Assembly (NCBI GenBank): GCA_011043375.1
Contig: DQYP01000141.1
Coordinates: 1-9,119, forward strand
From: Thermotogaceae bacterium
GTDB taxonomy: Bacteria > Thermotogota > Thermotogae > B21-G9 > HyVt-16
Length of the DNA: 9,119 nt
Reading direction: 5' to 3'
The notes under the pieces are model-generated. The model was not told the DNA's origin. It worked only from the letters and a program-made list of their open reading frames with translations, and made no database searches. Positions 1-5,743 of this stretch are shown in pieces. Made by a program: the position numbers and the translations under genes. Positions within the stretch are counted from its first letter, which is position 1; each line of letters starts with the position of its first letter.

Positions 1-37
1 GATTATACACTGCCCATCTGGTTTTTCTTGTTTGCAT
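1..37 (-). CDS. 5' end of an unidentified gene, cut by the window edge
   Basis: Reading the minus strand from 37, an ATG opens 12 codons (MQTRKTRWAVYN) before the window ends. An AGGGTGAT Shine-Dalgarno-like sequence (49-42) lies just before it, and a clear promoter (55-83) lies upstream, so this is probably a real start. The basic N-terminus followed by RWAVYN loosely recalls the first residues of some major-facilitator transporters of the Atg22/UMF1 type, but twelve residues cannot establish that. It lies 101 bp downstream of the HAD phosphatase gene, in the same direction, but has its own promoter. Confidence 0.45.
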   Translation of the reverse strand, partial: MQTRKTRWAVYN

Positions 38-54
38 ACTTATCACCCTATACG

Positions 55-83
55 ATTATACTACATAGGTTAATTAACAACAA
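55..83 (-). promoter_or_regulatory. Sigma-70-type promoter for the truncated left-edge gene
   Basis: On the minus strand a perfect -10 box TATAAT (60-55) is preceded by TTGTTG (83-78) with a 17-bp spacer. Transcription would start about seven bases further on, near 48-50. That places the start at the very beginning of the Shine-Dalgarno sequence and leaves a leader of only about a dozen bases. The rest of the 38-138 gap shows no convincing terminator for the upstream phosphatase gene. Confidence 0.6.
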
Positions 84-138
84 AGGATATTTAAAATGTC
101 ATTCATCACAATCCCTTAAAAGGAATGTGTCTTCTGAC

Positions 139-975
139 TTATAAATCTATAACTTTTGCAATTTCACCGATATTCTCAAACACCAAATCTGGTGTCAGCT
201 CACTGTTTTTGAGATCATCGAGAGTTGTTTCACCGCTGAGTACCAATATCGACATTATCCCACTGTTGAGTCCAAGTTTTATATCTGTGTAGAGTCTATC
301 CCCTATCATGCAAATTTTATTCTTCTCTATTTTTAATTTTTCAGACAGTAAATCTAAGATGTATGGATTCGGTTTTCCAATGATCATATCAGGCACTCTA
401 TTTGTTGATGCTTTTATTGCCTGTATCATGGCTCCAGCATCGGGTATGAAGCCACCTTCAATGGGACAATTTATATCCGGATGGGTAGCTACATATGGCA
501 AACCTCTTCTCACGAAATCACACATTACGGCGAGCGATTCATACGTTAAAGTTTTATCGAATCCAAGGATAACAGCATCAGGTTCCCTTGAATACTCACC
601 GAATCTATCTGGATTGACTACATTGAAATCATATATCCTAAAAATCTTTTTCAGTTCGGGCGTCCCAAGGACAAAAAGATTCTTATAATCTCTATACCTC
701 TTCAAGTACTCGGCTGTAGCTTCTCCTGATGTGAAAACTTTTATTTCTTCATCTTTGAGACCCATGCCCTTTATCTTATCAACATAGCTATCTGGATCTT
801 TCGAAGAATTGTTTGTGAGGAACACATAGTCCTTTCCAAGCTTTCTGATTACCTTAATGAAATACTCTGACCAATCGAAAAGATGAGTTCCAAGATAGAA
901 AGTACCATCCATATCGAGAACAAACAGATCCATTTCAAGTAGTCTCGTGAGTTTGGAATTATCATTCTTTAGCAT
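139..975 (-). CDS. HAD-superfamily sugar/nucleotide phosphatase, NagD (HAD-IIA) type
   Basis: A soluble phosphohydrolase of the haloacid dehalogenase fold. All four motifs are visible with the chosen start. Motif I is DMDGT (nucleophile Asp21, acid/base Asp23), motif II is FLTNNSS (Thr54), motif III is IGKPNP (Lys201), and motif IV is GDRLYTD (Asp226, Asp231, Mg2+). The large cap between motifs II and III, including the THPDINCPIEGG segment, is typical of the NagD/p-nitrophenylphosphatase subgroup, whose members dephosphorylate small phosphate esters. The exact substrate cannot be read from sequence. Length 278 residues is normal. The frame stays open to a GTG at 996, but AGAGGAG sits about 8 bases before ATG 975, so that start (or the adjoining TTG 978) is preferred. 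It is divergent from csaB, and the next minus-strand gene has its own promoter. Confidence 0.9.
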   Translation of the reverse strand: MLKNDNSKLTRLLEMDLFVLDMDGTFYLGTHLFDWSEYFIKVIRKLGKDYVFLTNNSSKDPDSYVDKIKGMGLKDEEIKVFTSGEATAEYLKRYRDYKNLFVLGTPELKKIFRIYDFNVVNPDRFGEYSREPDAVILGFDKTLTYESLAVMCDFVRRGLPYVATHPDINCPIEGGFIPDAGAMIQAIKASTNRVPDMIIGKPNPYILDLLSEKLKIEKNKICMIGDRLYTDIKLGLNSGIMSILVLSGETTLDDLKNSELTPDLVFENIGEIAKVIDL

Positions 976-1019
976 CAAGTTATCTCCTCTCCACACGTAG
1001 TTGATTATTCCACCATTGG

Positions 1020-1050
1020 TTGTAAATCGATCTACTGTATATATATTATA
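1020..1050. promoter_or_regulatory. Candidate divergent promoter region between the phosphatase gene and csaB
   Basis: The roughly 145-bp gap between the two divergent genes contains an AT-only core at 1038-1052. On the plus strand TTGTAA (1020-1025) and TATATT (1042-1047) stand 16 bp apart, a reasonable csaB promoter that would give a leader of about 70 bases. On the minus strand the same core reads TATAAT (1050-1045), a good -10 for the phosphatase gene, but no matching -35 is visible at 16-18 bp. The two -10 elements overlap, so the two directions may compete for polymerase. Confidence 0.4.
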
Positions 1051-1123
1051 TACTCAGGGAAAGGATATCCTCTCATAGAAAGATTAGATGTGATGATCAG
1101 AAAAAACTCTCAAGGTGATAATT

Positions 1124-2194
1124 GTGAAAAGCATCTTTCTCTTTGGATTTTATGGCTATGGAAATTTAGGAGATGAGATTCTACTTGAAAATTCTTTGAG
1201 ACTTCTATCCAATTACGATGAAATTGCTAAGTTGGTGATCTTATCTCCCAAAATTCCAAGATTTTCTGGTGATGGATTCATCAACTTTGAACTGGATAAT
1301 GTTTCAAAGTATAATTTTCCGAAACTTTTGAAAGCTATAAATTCCTGTGACCTAATGATCGGCGGTGGTGGCGGGATATTCCAAGATGAAACGAGTCTTC
1401 GAAGTTTTTTATATTACTCTTCACTGGTAAAATATGCCTTGATGGCTAAAAAACCTGTTCTTTTGCTTGGACAGAGTCTTGGACCCTTGAGAAGTCCTAT
1501 CAGTAGAAGAGTTATGAAAAAAATTCTTGTATCTAATCTTGTGTATCCTCTTATGCGCGATCCAGTTTCATACAGGTATGCAAAGCTTTTTTCAAAACAC
1601 GCGGTCCTTTCCACCGATCTTGCTTTTACATATATTCCACAGATTCCAAATATTGAAAAAAATCCAAAAAAATTTTCATTGGCTATCAAAGAGCCCTTGA
1701 TTGTAAACAGCGATTTTTTTCATATTCTAAAATCTCTGGGCTTTAAGAAAGTGGATCTTTTGATCTTTTTTCCAAAAGAAGAAGAAAAAACAGCCTTGAA
1801 GAATATGGAAACACTCAAAAAGCACTTTGAAGTATCCATATCCATAGGTTATAAAAGAATAGTCGAATCAATAGCCTCCTCGAGTCTTACATTCACTCAA
1901 CGCCTCCATGGGGCTATTTTATCGCTCATCTTTTCAACTAAATTCATAGCCTCGAAGACTCCAAAGATAGTTCGTACATTCCATGAATTCACCTATCCGG
2001 GATTTGCAAATTTCAGTTCCTCATTTGAGTTAGTGGATTCCATTGAAAAGATACTGGAGTTCGATTTCGAGAGTTACCGAAGGAAAACTCTTAAAATATT
2101 TCTCAAAAGGTCTGAGAACGTTAGAAAAATGTTAAATTTTTTCTTAGAAGCCAAATATACACCTAAAAACTTGATTTTTGAGTCGAAAACATGA
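1124..2194 (+). CDS. csaB: Polysaccharide pyruvyl transferase, CsaB-like
   Basis: Members of this family add a ketal-linked pyruvate from phosphoenolpyruvate to a cell-wall polysaccharide. In CsaB-type systems the pyruvylated polymer is the anchor for SLH-domain proteins. Family signatures are in the expected order: GYGNLGDEIL (11-20), the Gly-rich GGGGIFQD (81-88), QSLGP (117-121), STDLAF (163-168) and the C-terminal QRLHG (259-263). There is no signal peptide or membrane span, as expected for a cytoplasmic enzyme acting on a lipid-linked precursor. Length 356 residues is typical. The frame is open from GTG 1115, but that codon lies inside the AAGGTGAT ribosome-binding site (1112-1119), so GTG 1124 is the likely start. 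The -35 box of the upstream HU promoter falls within its last codons, and no terminator is seen after it, so some read-through into HU is likely. In Thermotogota an SLH-bearing toga protein is the natural beneficiary (inference). Confidence 0.88.
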   Translation: MKSIFLFGFYGYGNLGDEILLENSLRLLSNYDEIAKLVILSPKIPRFSGDGFINFELDNVSKYNFPKLLKAINSCDLMIGGGGGIFQDETSLRSFLYYSSLVKYALMAKKPVLLLGQSLGPLRSPISRRVMKKILVSNLVYPLMRDPVSYRYAKLFSKHAVLSTDLAFTYIPQIPNIEKNPKKFSLAIKEPLIVNSDFFHILKSLGFKKVDLLIFFPKEEEKTALKNMETLKKHFEVSISIGYKRIVESIASSSLTFTQRLHGAILSLIFSTKFIASKTPKIVRTFHEFTYPGFANFSSSFELVDSIEKILEFDFESYRRKTLKIFLKRSENVRKMLNFFLEAKYTPKNLIFESKT

Positions 2195-2200
2195 TATATT
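2171..2200 (+). promoter_or_regulatory. Upstream HU promoter (P1), extended -10
   Basis: TTGATT (2171-2176) is separated by 18 bp from TATATT (2195-2200), and the bases before the -10 read TGA, an extended -10 (TGn) element. The predicted start is near 2207. The -35 and part of the spacer lie inside the end of csaB. Confidence 0.5.
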
Positions 2201-2201
2201 T

Positions 2202-2230
2202 TTGTCAAGCAAAGGGTTTCGCTATAAAAT
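2202..2230 (+). promoter_or_regulatory. Proximal HU promoter (P2)
   Basis: TTGTCA (2202-2207), five of six matches to the -35 consensus, is followed after 17 bp by TAAAAT (2225-2230). With the overlapping TATAAA (2223-2228) the spacer would be 15 bp. Transcription should begin near 2237. A short inverted repeat, TCCCA/TGGGA (2230-2234 with 2241-2245), lies around the start point directly before the ribosome-binding site. Confidence 0.6.
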
Positions 2231-2260
2231 CCCAACGTCCTGGGAAAGGGGGGCTAGTTA

Positions 2261-2533
2261 ATGAACAAGAAAACACTTGTTGCTGAAGTAGCCAAAAAGG
2301 CTGGAACAACCAAGAAAGAAGCCCAGAAAGTTGTAGATGCTTTCATTCAAACTGTGAGTGAAGCTTTAGCAAAGGGCGAAAAAGTTAGATTGGTGGGCTT
2401 CGGAAGTTTCGTGGTCAAAGAAAGGGCAGCAAGAAAAGGTGTAAATCCAAGAACTAAGAAAGCAATCAACATACCAGCAAAGAAAGTACCAAAGTTTGTA
2501 CCTGGTAAGGAGCTTAGAGAGAAAGTCAGCTGA
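2261..2533 (+). CDS. hup: HU-family DNA-binding protein
   Basis: A small basic histone-like protein that binds and bends DNA without strong sequence preference, compacting the nucleoid. The 90 residues have the standard HU length and layout: an N-terminal helical dimerisation part, GFGSF at 46-50, the Arg/Lys-rich beta arms (about 53-75) with the intercalating Pro63 in RKGVNPRT, and a closing PKFVPGKELREKV segment. It closely resembles the HU of Thermotoga maritima as remembered. ATG 2261 is preceded by AAAGGGGGG at a spacing of about eight bases. Two tandem promoters precede it and a strong terminator follows at 2553-2592, so it is probably an abundantly transcribed monocistronic gene. Confidence 0.96.
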   Translation: MNKKTLVAEVAKKAGTTKKEAQKVVDAFIQTVSEALAKGEKVRLVGFGSFVVKERAARKGVNPRTKKAINIPAKKVPKFVPGKELREKVS

Positions 2534-2552
2534 TTTTAGCTTCTCGATTTTT

Positions 2553-2593
2553 AAAGACAAAAGGCGGGATGGAAGACCCGCCTTTTGTCTTTT
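2553..2593 (+). terminator. Rho-independent terminator after HU
   Basis: The arm at 2553-2568 (AAAGACAAAAGGCGGG) is perfectly complementary to 2577-2592, giving a 16-bp stem with an 8-base loop (ATGGAAGA). The GC-rich top of the stem is followed by TTTTGTCTTTT, the U-rich tract. Because the base of the stem is A-rich on the 5' side it could also work for transcripts arriving from the right. It isolates HU from panD. Confidence 0.93.
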
Positions 2594-2664
2594 GGATGAA
2601 ACAGATAAAAATATTGTAGAATAGTACTGTAATAGAAAATGATATGAATCGAGGAGGAATTTTC

Positions 2665-3015
2665 ATGTTCAGAATTTTTCTAAAATCCAAGCTTCACAGA
2701 GCGACTGTTACCAGGAAAAATCTCGATTACGAAGGCAGTATAACCATAGACGAAAGGCTATTGGAACTCGCTGATTTAAAAGAAAATGAGCTTGTTCAAG
2801 TTTACGATATAGACAATGGGAACAGATTTGAAACTTATGTTATAAAAGGTGAGAAAGACAGCGGCTGTATAGAGCTAAATGGAGCAGCCGCCAGGTTGGT
2901 GGAAATAGGTGATAAAATCATAATCGCCTCGTACGCTATCTACACTGATGAGGAATACACAAAGCCCAAGGTGATCTTATTAGACGCTCAAAATAAACCA
3001 ATTAAAATCACCTGA
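2665..3015 (+). CDS. panD: Aspartate 1-decarboxylase, pyruvoyl-dependent (proenzyme)
   Basis: Decarboxylates L-aspartate to beta-alanine, the precursor joined to pantoate on the way to pantothenate and coenzyme A. It is made as a proenzyme that cleaves itself between Gly24 and Ser25 (YEGS), turning Ser25 into the catalytic pyruvoyl group. With the start used here the numbering matches the Escherichia coli enzyme exactly: Lys9, His11, Tyr22, Gly24-Ser25, Arg54, Thr57, Tyr58 and Asn72 in NGAAAR are all present. The 116-residue length is at the short end of the family. An in-frame ATG at 2644 lies before the GAGGAGG ribosome-binding site (2651-2657), so ATG 2665 is the start. A weak promoter may overlap the preceding terminator (TTGGAT 2592-2597, TAGAAT 2617-2622, 19-bp spacer). 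The last 8 bases overlap the end of the convergent pyrG gene. Confidence 0.95.
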   Translation: MFRIFLKSKLHRATVTRKNLDYEGSITIDERLLELADLKENELVQVYDIDNGNRFETYVIKGEKDSGCIELNGAAARLVEIGDKIIIASYAIYTDEEYTKPKVILLDAQNKPIKIT

Positions 3016-4597
3016 GCTTCTTTTCTATTGCTTTTACAAGTGCTGCAAAAACCGGATGGGGATTTCCAACTTTGCTTCTGTATTCTGGATGGAATTGCAC
3101 CCCAACAAAAAATGGATGGTTGTTTAACTCAATTGCTTCAACAAAATCCGACATAGCGGAAACAACCAATTTCTTTTCATCATTATTTTCATTGCTATTT
3201 TCATTCGGAATTGTAAAGTGTTCTTTGAACTCATCGAAATTAACTTCATACCTGTGTCTATGCCTTTCTCTTTCCTCAGTTAACTCACCATATATTTTCC
3301 ACAATCTGGTATTAGGAAATATCCTCATCTCCTGGCCCCCGAGTCTCATCGTTCCACCAAGATTCAGGACCTTTTTCTGTTCCTCCATTATATCGATAAC
3401 GGGATATTTTGTATTTGGGTCGAATTCTGTAGAATTAGCTTCTTTGAATCCGACGATATTTCTGAAATATTCAATGACCATCAATTGCATTCCAAGACAT
3501 ATTCCAAGGATTGGTATTCTTCTTTCACGTGCATAAGTTATCGCCTTTATCTTTCCTTCAATACCACGTTTTCCGAATCCTCCGGGTATTATAATTCCAT
3601 CGAATCCCTTCAAAAATTCCTCAGGGTTACCATCCTCTTCCAAAAGCTCAGAATCGACTACACGTGGTTTCTCAACCCCACACAAGAAAATGCTTTCTAT
3701 GATACTCTTGTATGCGTCGTCCGTTCCAAGGTACTTTCCAACCAATGCGATCTTTATTGGCCTAAAAACCTTTGGATAATCCCAATCGAAGTTACCGGAT
3801 AATTCTATATTCAAGAACTTTGCGATCTTACTGTGTACATTGTATTCTTTCAAGATCTCCGGAATTTCATACACGTTTTTCGTATCGTAGAGGTTTATCA
3901 CCATATTCCGTGATACCCCTGTAAATAACGATATTTTATCGAGACTCGATGGATCTATCGGAAATTCAGTCCTTACAACTATCATGTTTGGCTGAATTCC
4001 TATCCTTCTCAACAATTGGACAGATTGTTGGGTCGGCTTGGTTTTAAATTCATTCGTTGTTCCCAAATATGGTACGAAGGTAGTATGAATGAAAAGAAAA
4101 TTATCCAAACCCAATTCCATTGAAAGCTCCCTTACAGCCTCAAAGAACACTTCTCCTTCTATATCTCCAACCGTTCCACCTATTTCAATCACCAATAATT
4201 CGCCTTCCATCGATTTTATCCTGTTCTTTATCTCCTCGGTCACATGTGGAACCACTTGAACGGTCGATCCAAGGTATTCTCCTCTTCTTTCCTTACTTAT
4301 GACAGAATAGTAAACCTGACCGGCAGTTAAGTTGTTCTTTCTGCTCATATCCTTCCCGGTGAATCTTTCATAATGTCCAAGATCCAAATCTGCTTCATAT
4401 CCATCATCCGTGACGAAAACCTCTCCATGTTGATTGGGATTCATAGTACCGGCATCCATATTTAGATACGGATCTATTTTTAGAACATTCACATCCAATC
4501 CATAACCGTTCAACAACCTTGAGATCGATGCAGCGACTATTCCTTTGCCTATACCACTTAAAACTCCACCAGTAACAACTATAAATTTCTTAGGCAT
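3008..4597 (-). CDS. pyrG: CTP synthase (glutamine-hydrolysing)
   Basis: Catalyses the last step of pyrimidine nucleotide synthesis, amination of UTP to CTP using ATP and ammonia from glutamine. The N-terminal synthetase domain (about 1-275) has the P-loop region GGVLSGIGKG with Lys18, GEVFVTDDG, the Mg2+-site Asp72 in DLDLGHYERF, and EIGGTVGDIE (Glu138). The C-terminal class-I glutaminase domain carries IIPGGFGKRG, the nucleophile Cys367 in GICLGMQ, the RHRHRYEVN strand, and His503/Glu505 in QFHPEY. The 529-residue length is near normal. One oddity is an Asn/Glu-rich insert at residues 465-476 encoded by a short tandem repeat. GGGAGG (4612-4607) lies nine bases before ATG 4597. Only 36 bp separate the start from a GC-rich hairpin, so the promoter must lie at or before that hairpin, or pyrG depends on read-through from the upstream operon. 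Confidence 0.98.
   Translation of the reverse strand: MPKKFIVVTGGVLSGIGKGIVAASISRLLNGYGLDVNVLKIDPYLNMDAGTMNPNQHGEVFVTDDGYEADLDLGHYERFTGKDMSRKNNLTAGQVYYSVISKERRGEYLGSTVQVVPHVTEEIKNRIKSMEGELLVIEIGGTVGDIEGEVFFEAVRELSMELGLDNFLFIHTTFVPYLGTTNEFKTKPTQQSVQLLRRIGIQPNMIVVRTEFPIDPSSLDKISLFTGVSRNMVINLYDTKNVYEIPEILKEYNVHSKIAKFLNIELSGNFDWDYPKVFRPIKIALVGKYLGTDDAYKSIIESIFLCGVEKPRVVDSELLEEDGNPEEFLKGFDGIIIPGGFGKRGIEGKIKAITYARERRIPILGICLGMQLMVIEYFRNIVGFKEANSTEFDPNTKYPVIDIMEEQKKVLNLGGTMRLGGQEMRIFPNTRLWKIYGELTEERERHRHRYEVNFDEFKEHFTIPNENSNENNDEKKLVVSAMSDFVEAIELNNHPFFVGVQFHPEYRSKVGNPHPVFAALVKAIEKKLR
3184..3205. repeat. 12-bp-period direct repeat inside pyrG
   Basis: TATTTTCATT occurs at 3184-3193 and again at 3196-3205, exactly 12 bp apart, so the unit preserves the reading frame. 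It codes for most of an Asn/Glu-rich stretch in the glutaminase domain of PyrG. The form is what replication slippage within a tolerant surface loop would leave. Confidence 0.7.
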
Positions 4598-4624
4598 CGT
4601 TGATAACCTCCCATACGTTGATAC

Positions 4625-4655
4625 AAATTTAAACCGGCGCCATTAAAGCGCCGGC
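4625..4655 (-). terminator. GC-rich hairpin between the dehydrogenase gene and pyrG
   Basis: On the minus strand CCGGCGC (4654-4648) pairs with GCGCCGG (4640-4634), a 7-bp all-GC stem with a 7-base loop, followed by TTTAAATTTG. This is the form of an intrinsic terminator, though the U-tract is broken by AAA. It ends only 36 bp before the pyrG start. A possible -10 box, TATAAA (4679-4674), lies between the dehydrogenase stop and the hairpin but has no good -35. The hairpin is therefore either a leaky terminator for the five-gene operon or a leader element in the pyrG transcript. Confidence 0.65.
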
Positions 4656-4680
4656 GTTGTTTGTTATGAAGCATTTATAA

Positions 4681-5721
4681 TTATTCATTCAAGGGAAGTT
4701 TCACAATTTTACCTGTCTCAGCAGATATGTTCGCCGCCAGTATTATTTCAAGAGATTTCATTCCTTCTTCACCAGGGACAAGACATTCTGCTCTACCAAG
4801 TATTGCATCTATGAAGTTGTCTATACTTGGGATCTTCCAACCTCCCTGAGCGTTTGTAACCATAGGCGGTACCTCGATTTCCAATGTCGAAACTACAGGT
4901 TTCACAAGTTCTACAAAGAGCCTTCTATTCTTTTCAACGTTTATTTTCAAGACACCATTTTCACAATACAAGATGACATCATTTGATTCATCACCATGGG
5001 TTATCCAGTTTGCAGTTACAACTCCAAGTGCTTCATTGTTGAACTTTAAGATTATCGCTGCATTGTCTTCAACAGTTGCCCAATCCTTTTCGAGTCTCGA
5101 CGTAAACGCTGCAACTTCAGTGACTTCAAGTCCTGTCAAGTATCTCACAAGATCGACCTTGTGAACTCCAAGATCTGCAAGTGGGCCAAAACCGGCTTTT
5201 TCCTTTTCAAAGAACCATTTTCCCCTTGGAGACCAATTTTCTGGGCCAGCATGCCCAAAAGTCGTTCTAACGGAAAGTACCTTGCCAAGTATCCCAGAAT
5301 CCATAATCTCCTTTGCTTTTTGGTGCAAAGGAACAAACCTTTGAGATTGATCAACCATGAGAATCACTTTATTTTTCTTCGCCGTTTTAACCATTTCTTT
5401 GGCCTCTTTCATGGTTATTGCCATAGGTTTCTCTACCATTACATGTAATCCCTTGCTTGCAGCATAAATCGTTATGGGAGCGTGAAGGTAATTCGGGGTA
5501 CACACGAATACAGCATCGAGATCCTCTTTATCGATCATTTCTTTATAATCTCTGTAAACTTTATTGATTTTGTAGAGTTTCGTAACGTGATCGATGTTCA
5601 CATCGTCAATATCACATATAGCTTTCAATTTGATATCCGGATGATTAATTAAATTTGGTAGATAAAGTGTTTGAGCGATTTTACCAACACCAACTATACC
5701 AGCTTTTATCTTCTTTGACAT
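4681..5721 (-). CDS. Gfo/Idh/MocA-family NAD(P)-dependent sugar dehydrogenase
   Basis: An oxidoreductase that oxidises a ring hydroxyl or the anomeric carbon of a sugar, inositol or related polyol. The N-terminal Rossmann domain shows GIVGVGKIA (Gly8, Gly11, Gly13) and CTPNYLH. The catalytic EKP triad is Glu97-Lys98-Pro99, and the C-terminal domain holds the Asp183/His187 pair in ADLGVHKVD. With the start used here it is 346 residues, normal for the family. The frame stays open to a TTG at 5754, but GGGAGG (5735-5730) sits eight bases before ATG 5721, which fixes the start. The gap to the upstream TIM-barrel gene is 22 bp, so they are co-transcribed and probably act in sequence on one substrate. 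The substrate is unknown. The neighbourhood suggests a cell-wall-derived or peptide-linked sugar (inference). A hairpin follows the stop codon. Confidence 0.9.
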   Translation of the reverse strand: MSKKIKAGIVGVGKIAQTLYLPNLINHPDIKLKAICDIDDVNIDHVTKLYKINKVYRDYKEMIDKEDLDAVFVCTPNYLHAPITIYAASKGLHVMVEKPMAITMKEAKEMVKTAKKNKVILMVDQSQRFVPLHQKAKEIMDSGILGKVLSVRTTFGHAGPENWSPRGKWFFEKEKAGFGPLADLGVHKVDLVRYLTGLEVTEVAAFTSRLEKDWATVEDNAAIILKFNNEALGVVTANWITHGDESNDVILYCENGVLKINVEKNRRLFVELVKPVVSTLEIEVPPMVTNAQGGWKIPSIDNFIDAILGRAECLVPGEEGMKSLEIILAANISAETGKIVKLPLNE

Positions 5722-5743
5722 CCTCGATACCTCCCTTGATATT

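Noticed and set aside
108..125. CCTT/AAGG inverted repeat downstream of the HAD phosphatase as a terminator
   Set aside because: The palindrome leaves only about two bases for a loop and is AU-rich, so it would not form a stable hairpin.
1414..1689. Minus-strand open frame of 91 codons inside csaB
   Set aside because: It is antisense to conserved CsaB motifs, with no promoter or ribosome-binding site seen.
3072..3802. Two overlapping plus-strand open frames opposite pyrG
   Set aside because: pyrG is unmistakable in this stretch with catalytic Cys367 and the conserved domains. The antisense frames are Ser/Leu/Phe-rich shadows.
4598..4680. Classical CTP-sensing pyrG attenuation by G addition
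   Set aside because: The required GGGC at the transcript start is not seen in this leader, and the hairpin's 5' arm offers no C-rich partner for an added poly-G tract. Only the hairpin itself is reported.
5161..5448. Plus-strand open frame of 95 codons opposite the Gfo/Idh gene
   Set aside because: It lies entirely antisense to a well-conserved gene, has no ribosome-binding site, and its translation resembles no known protein.
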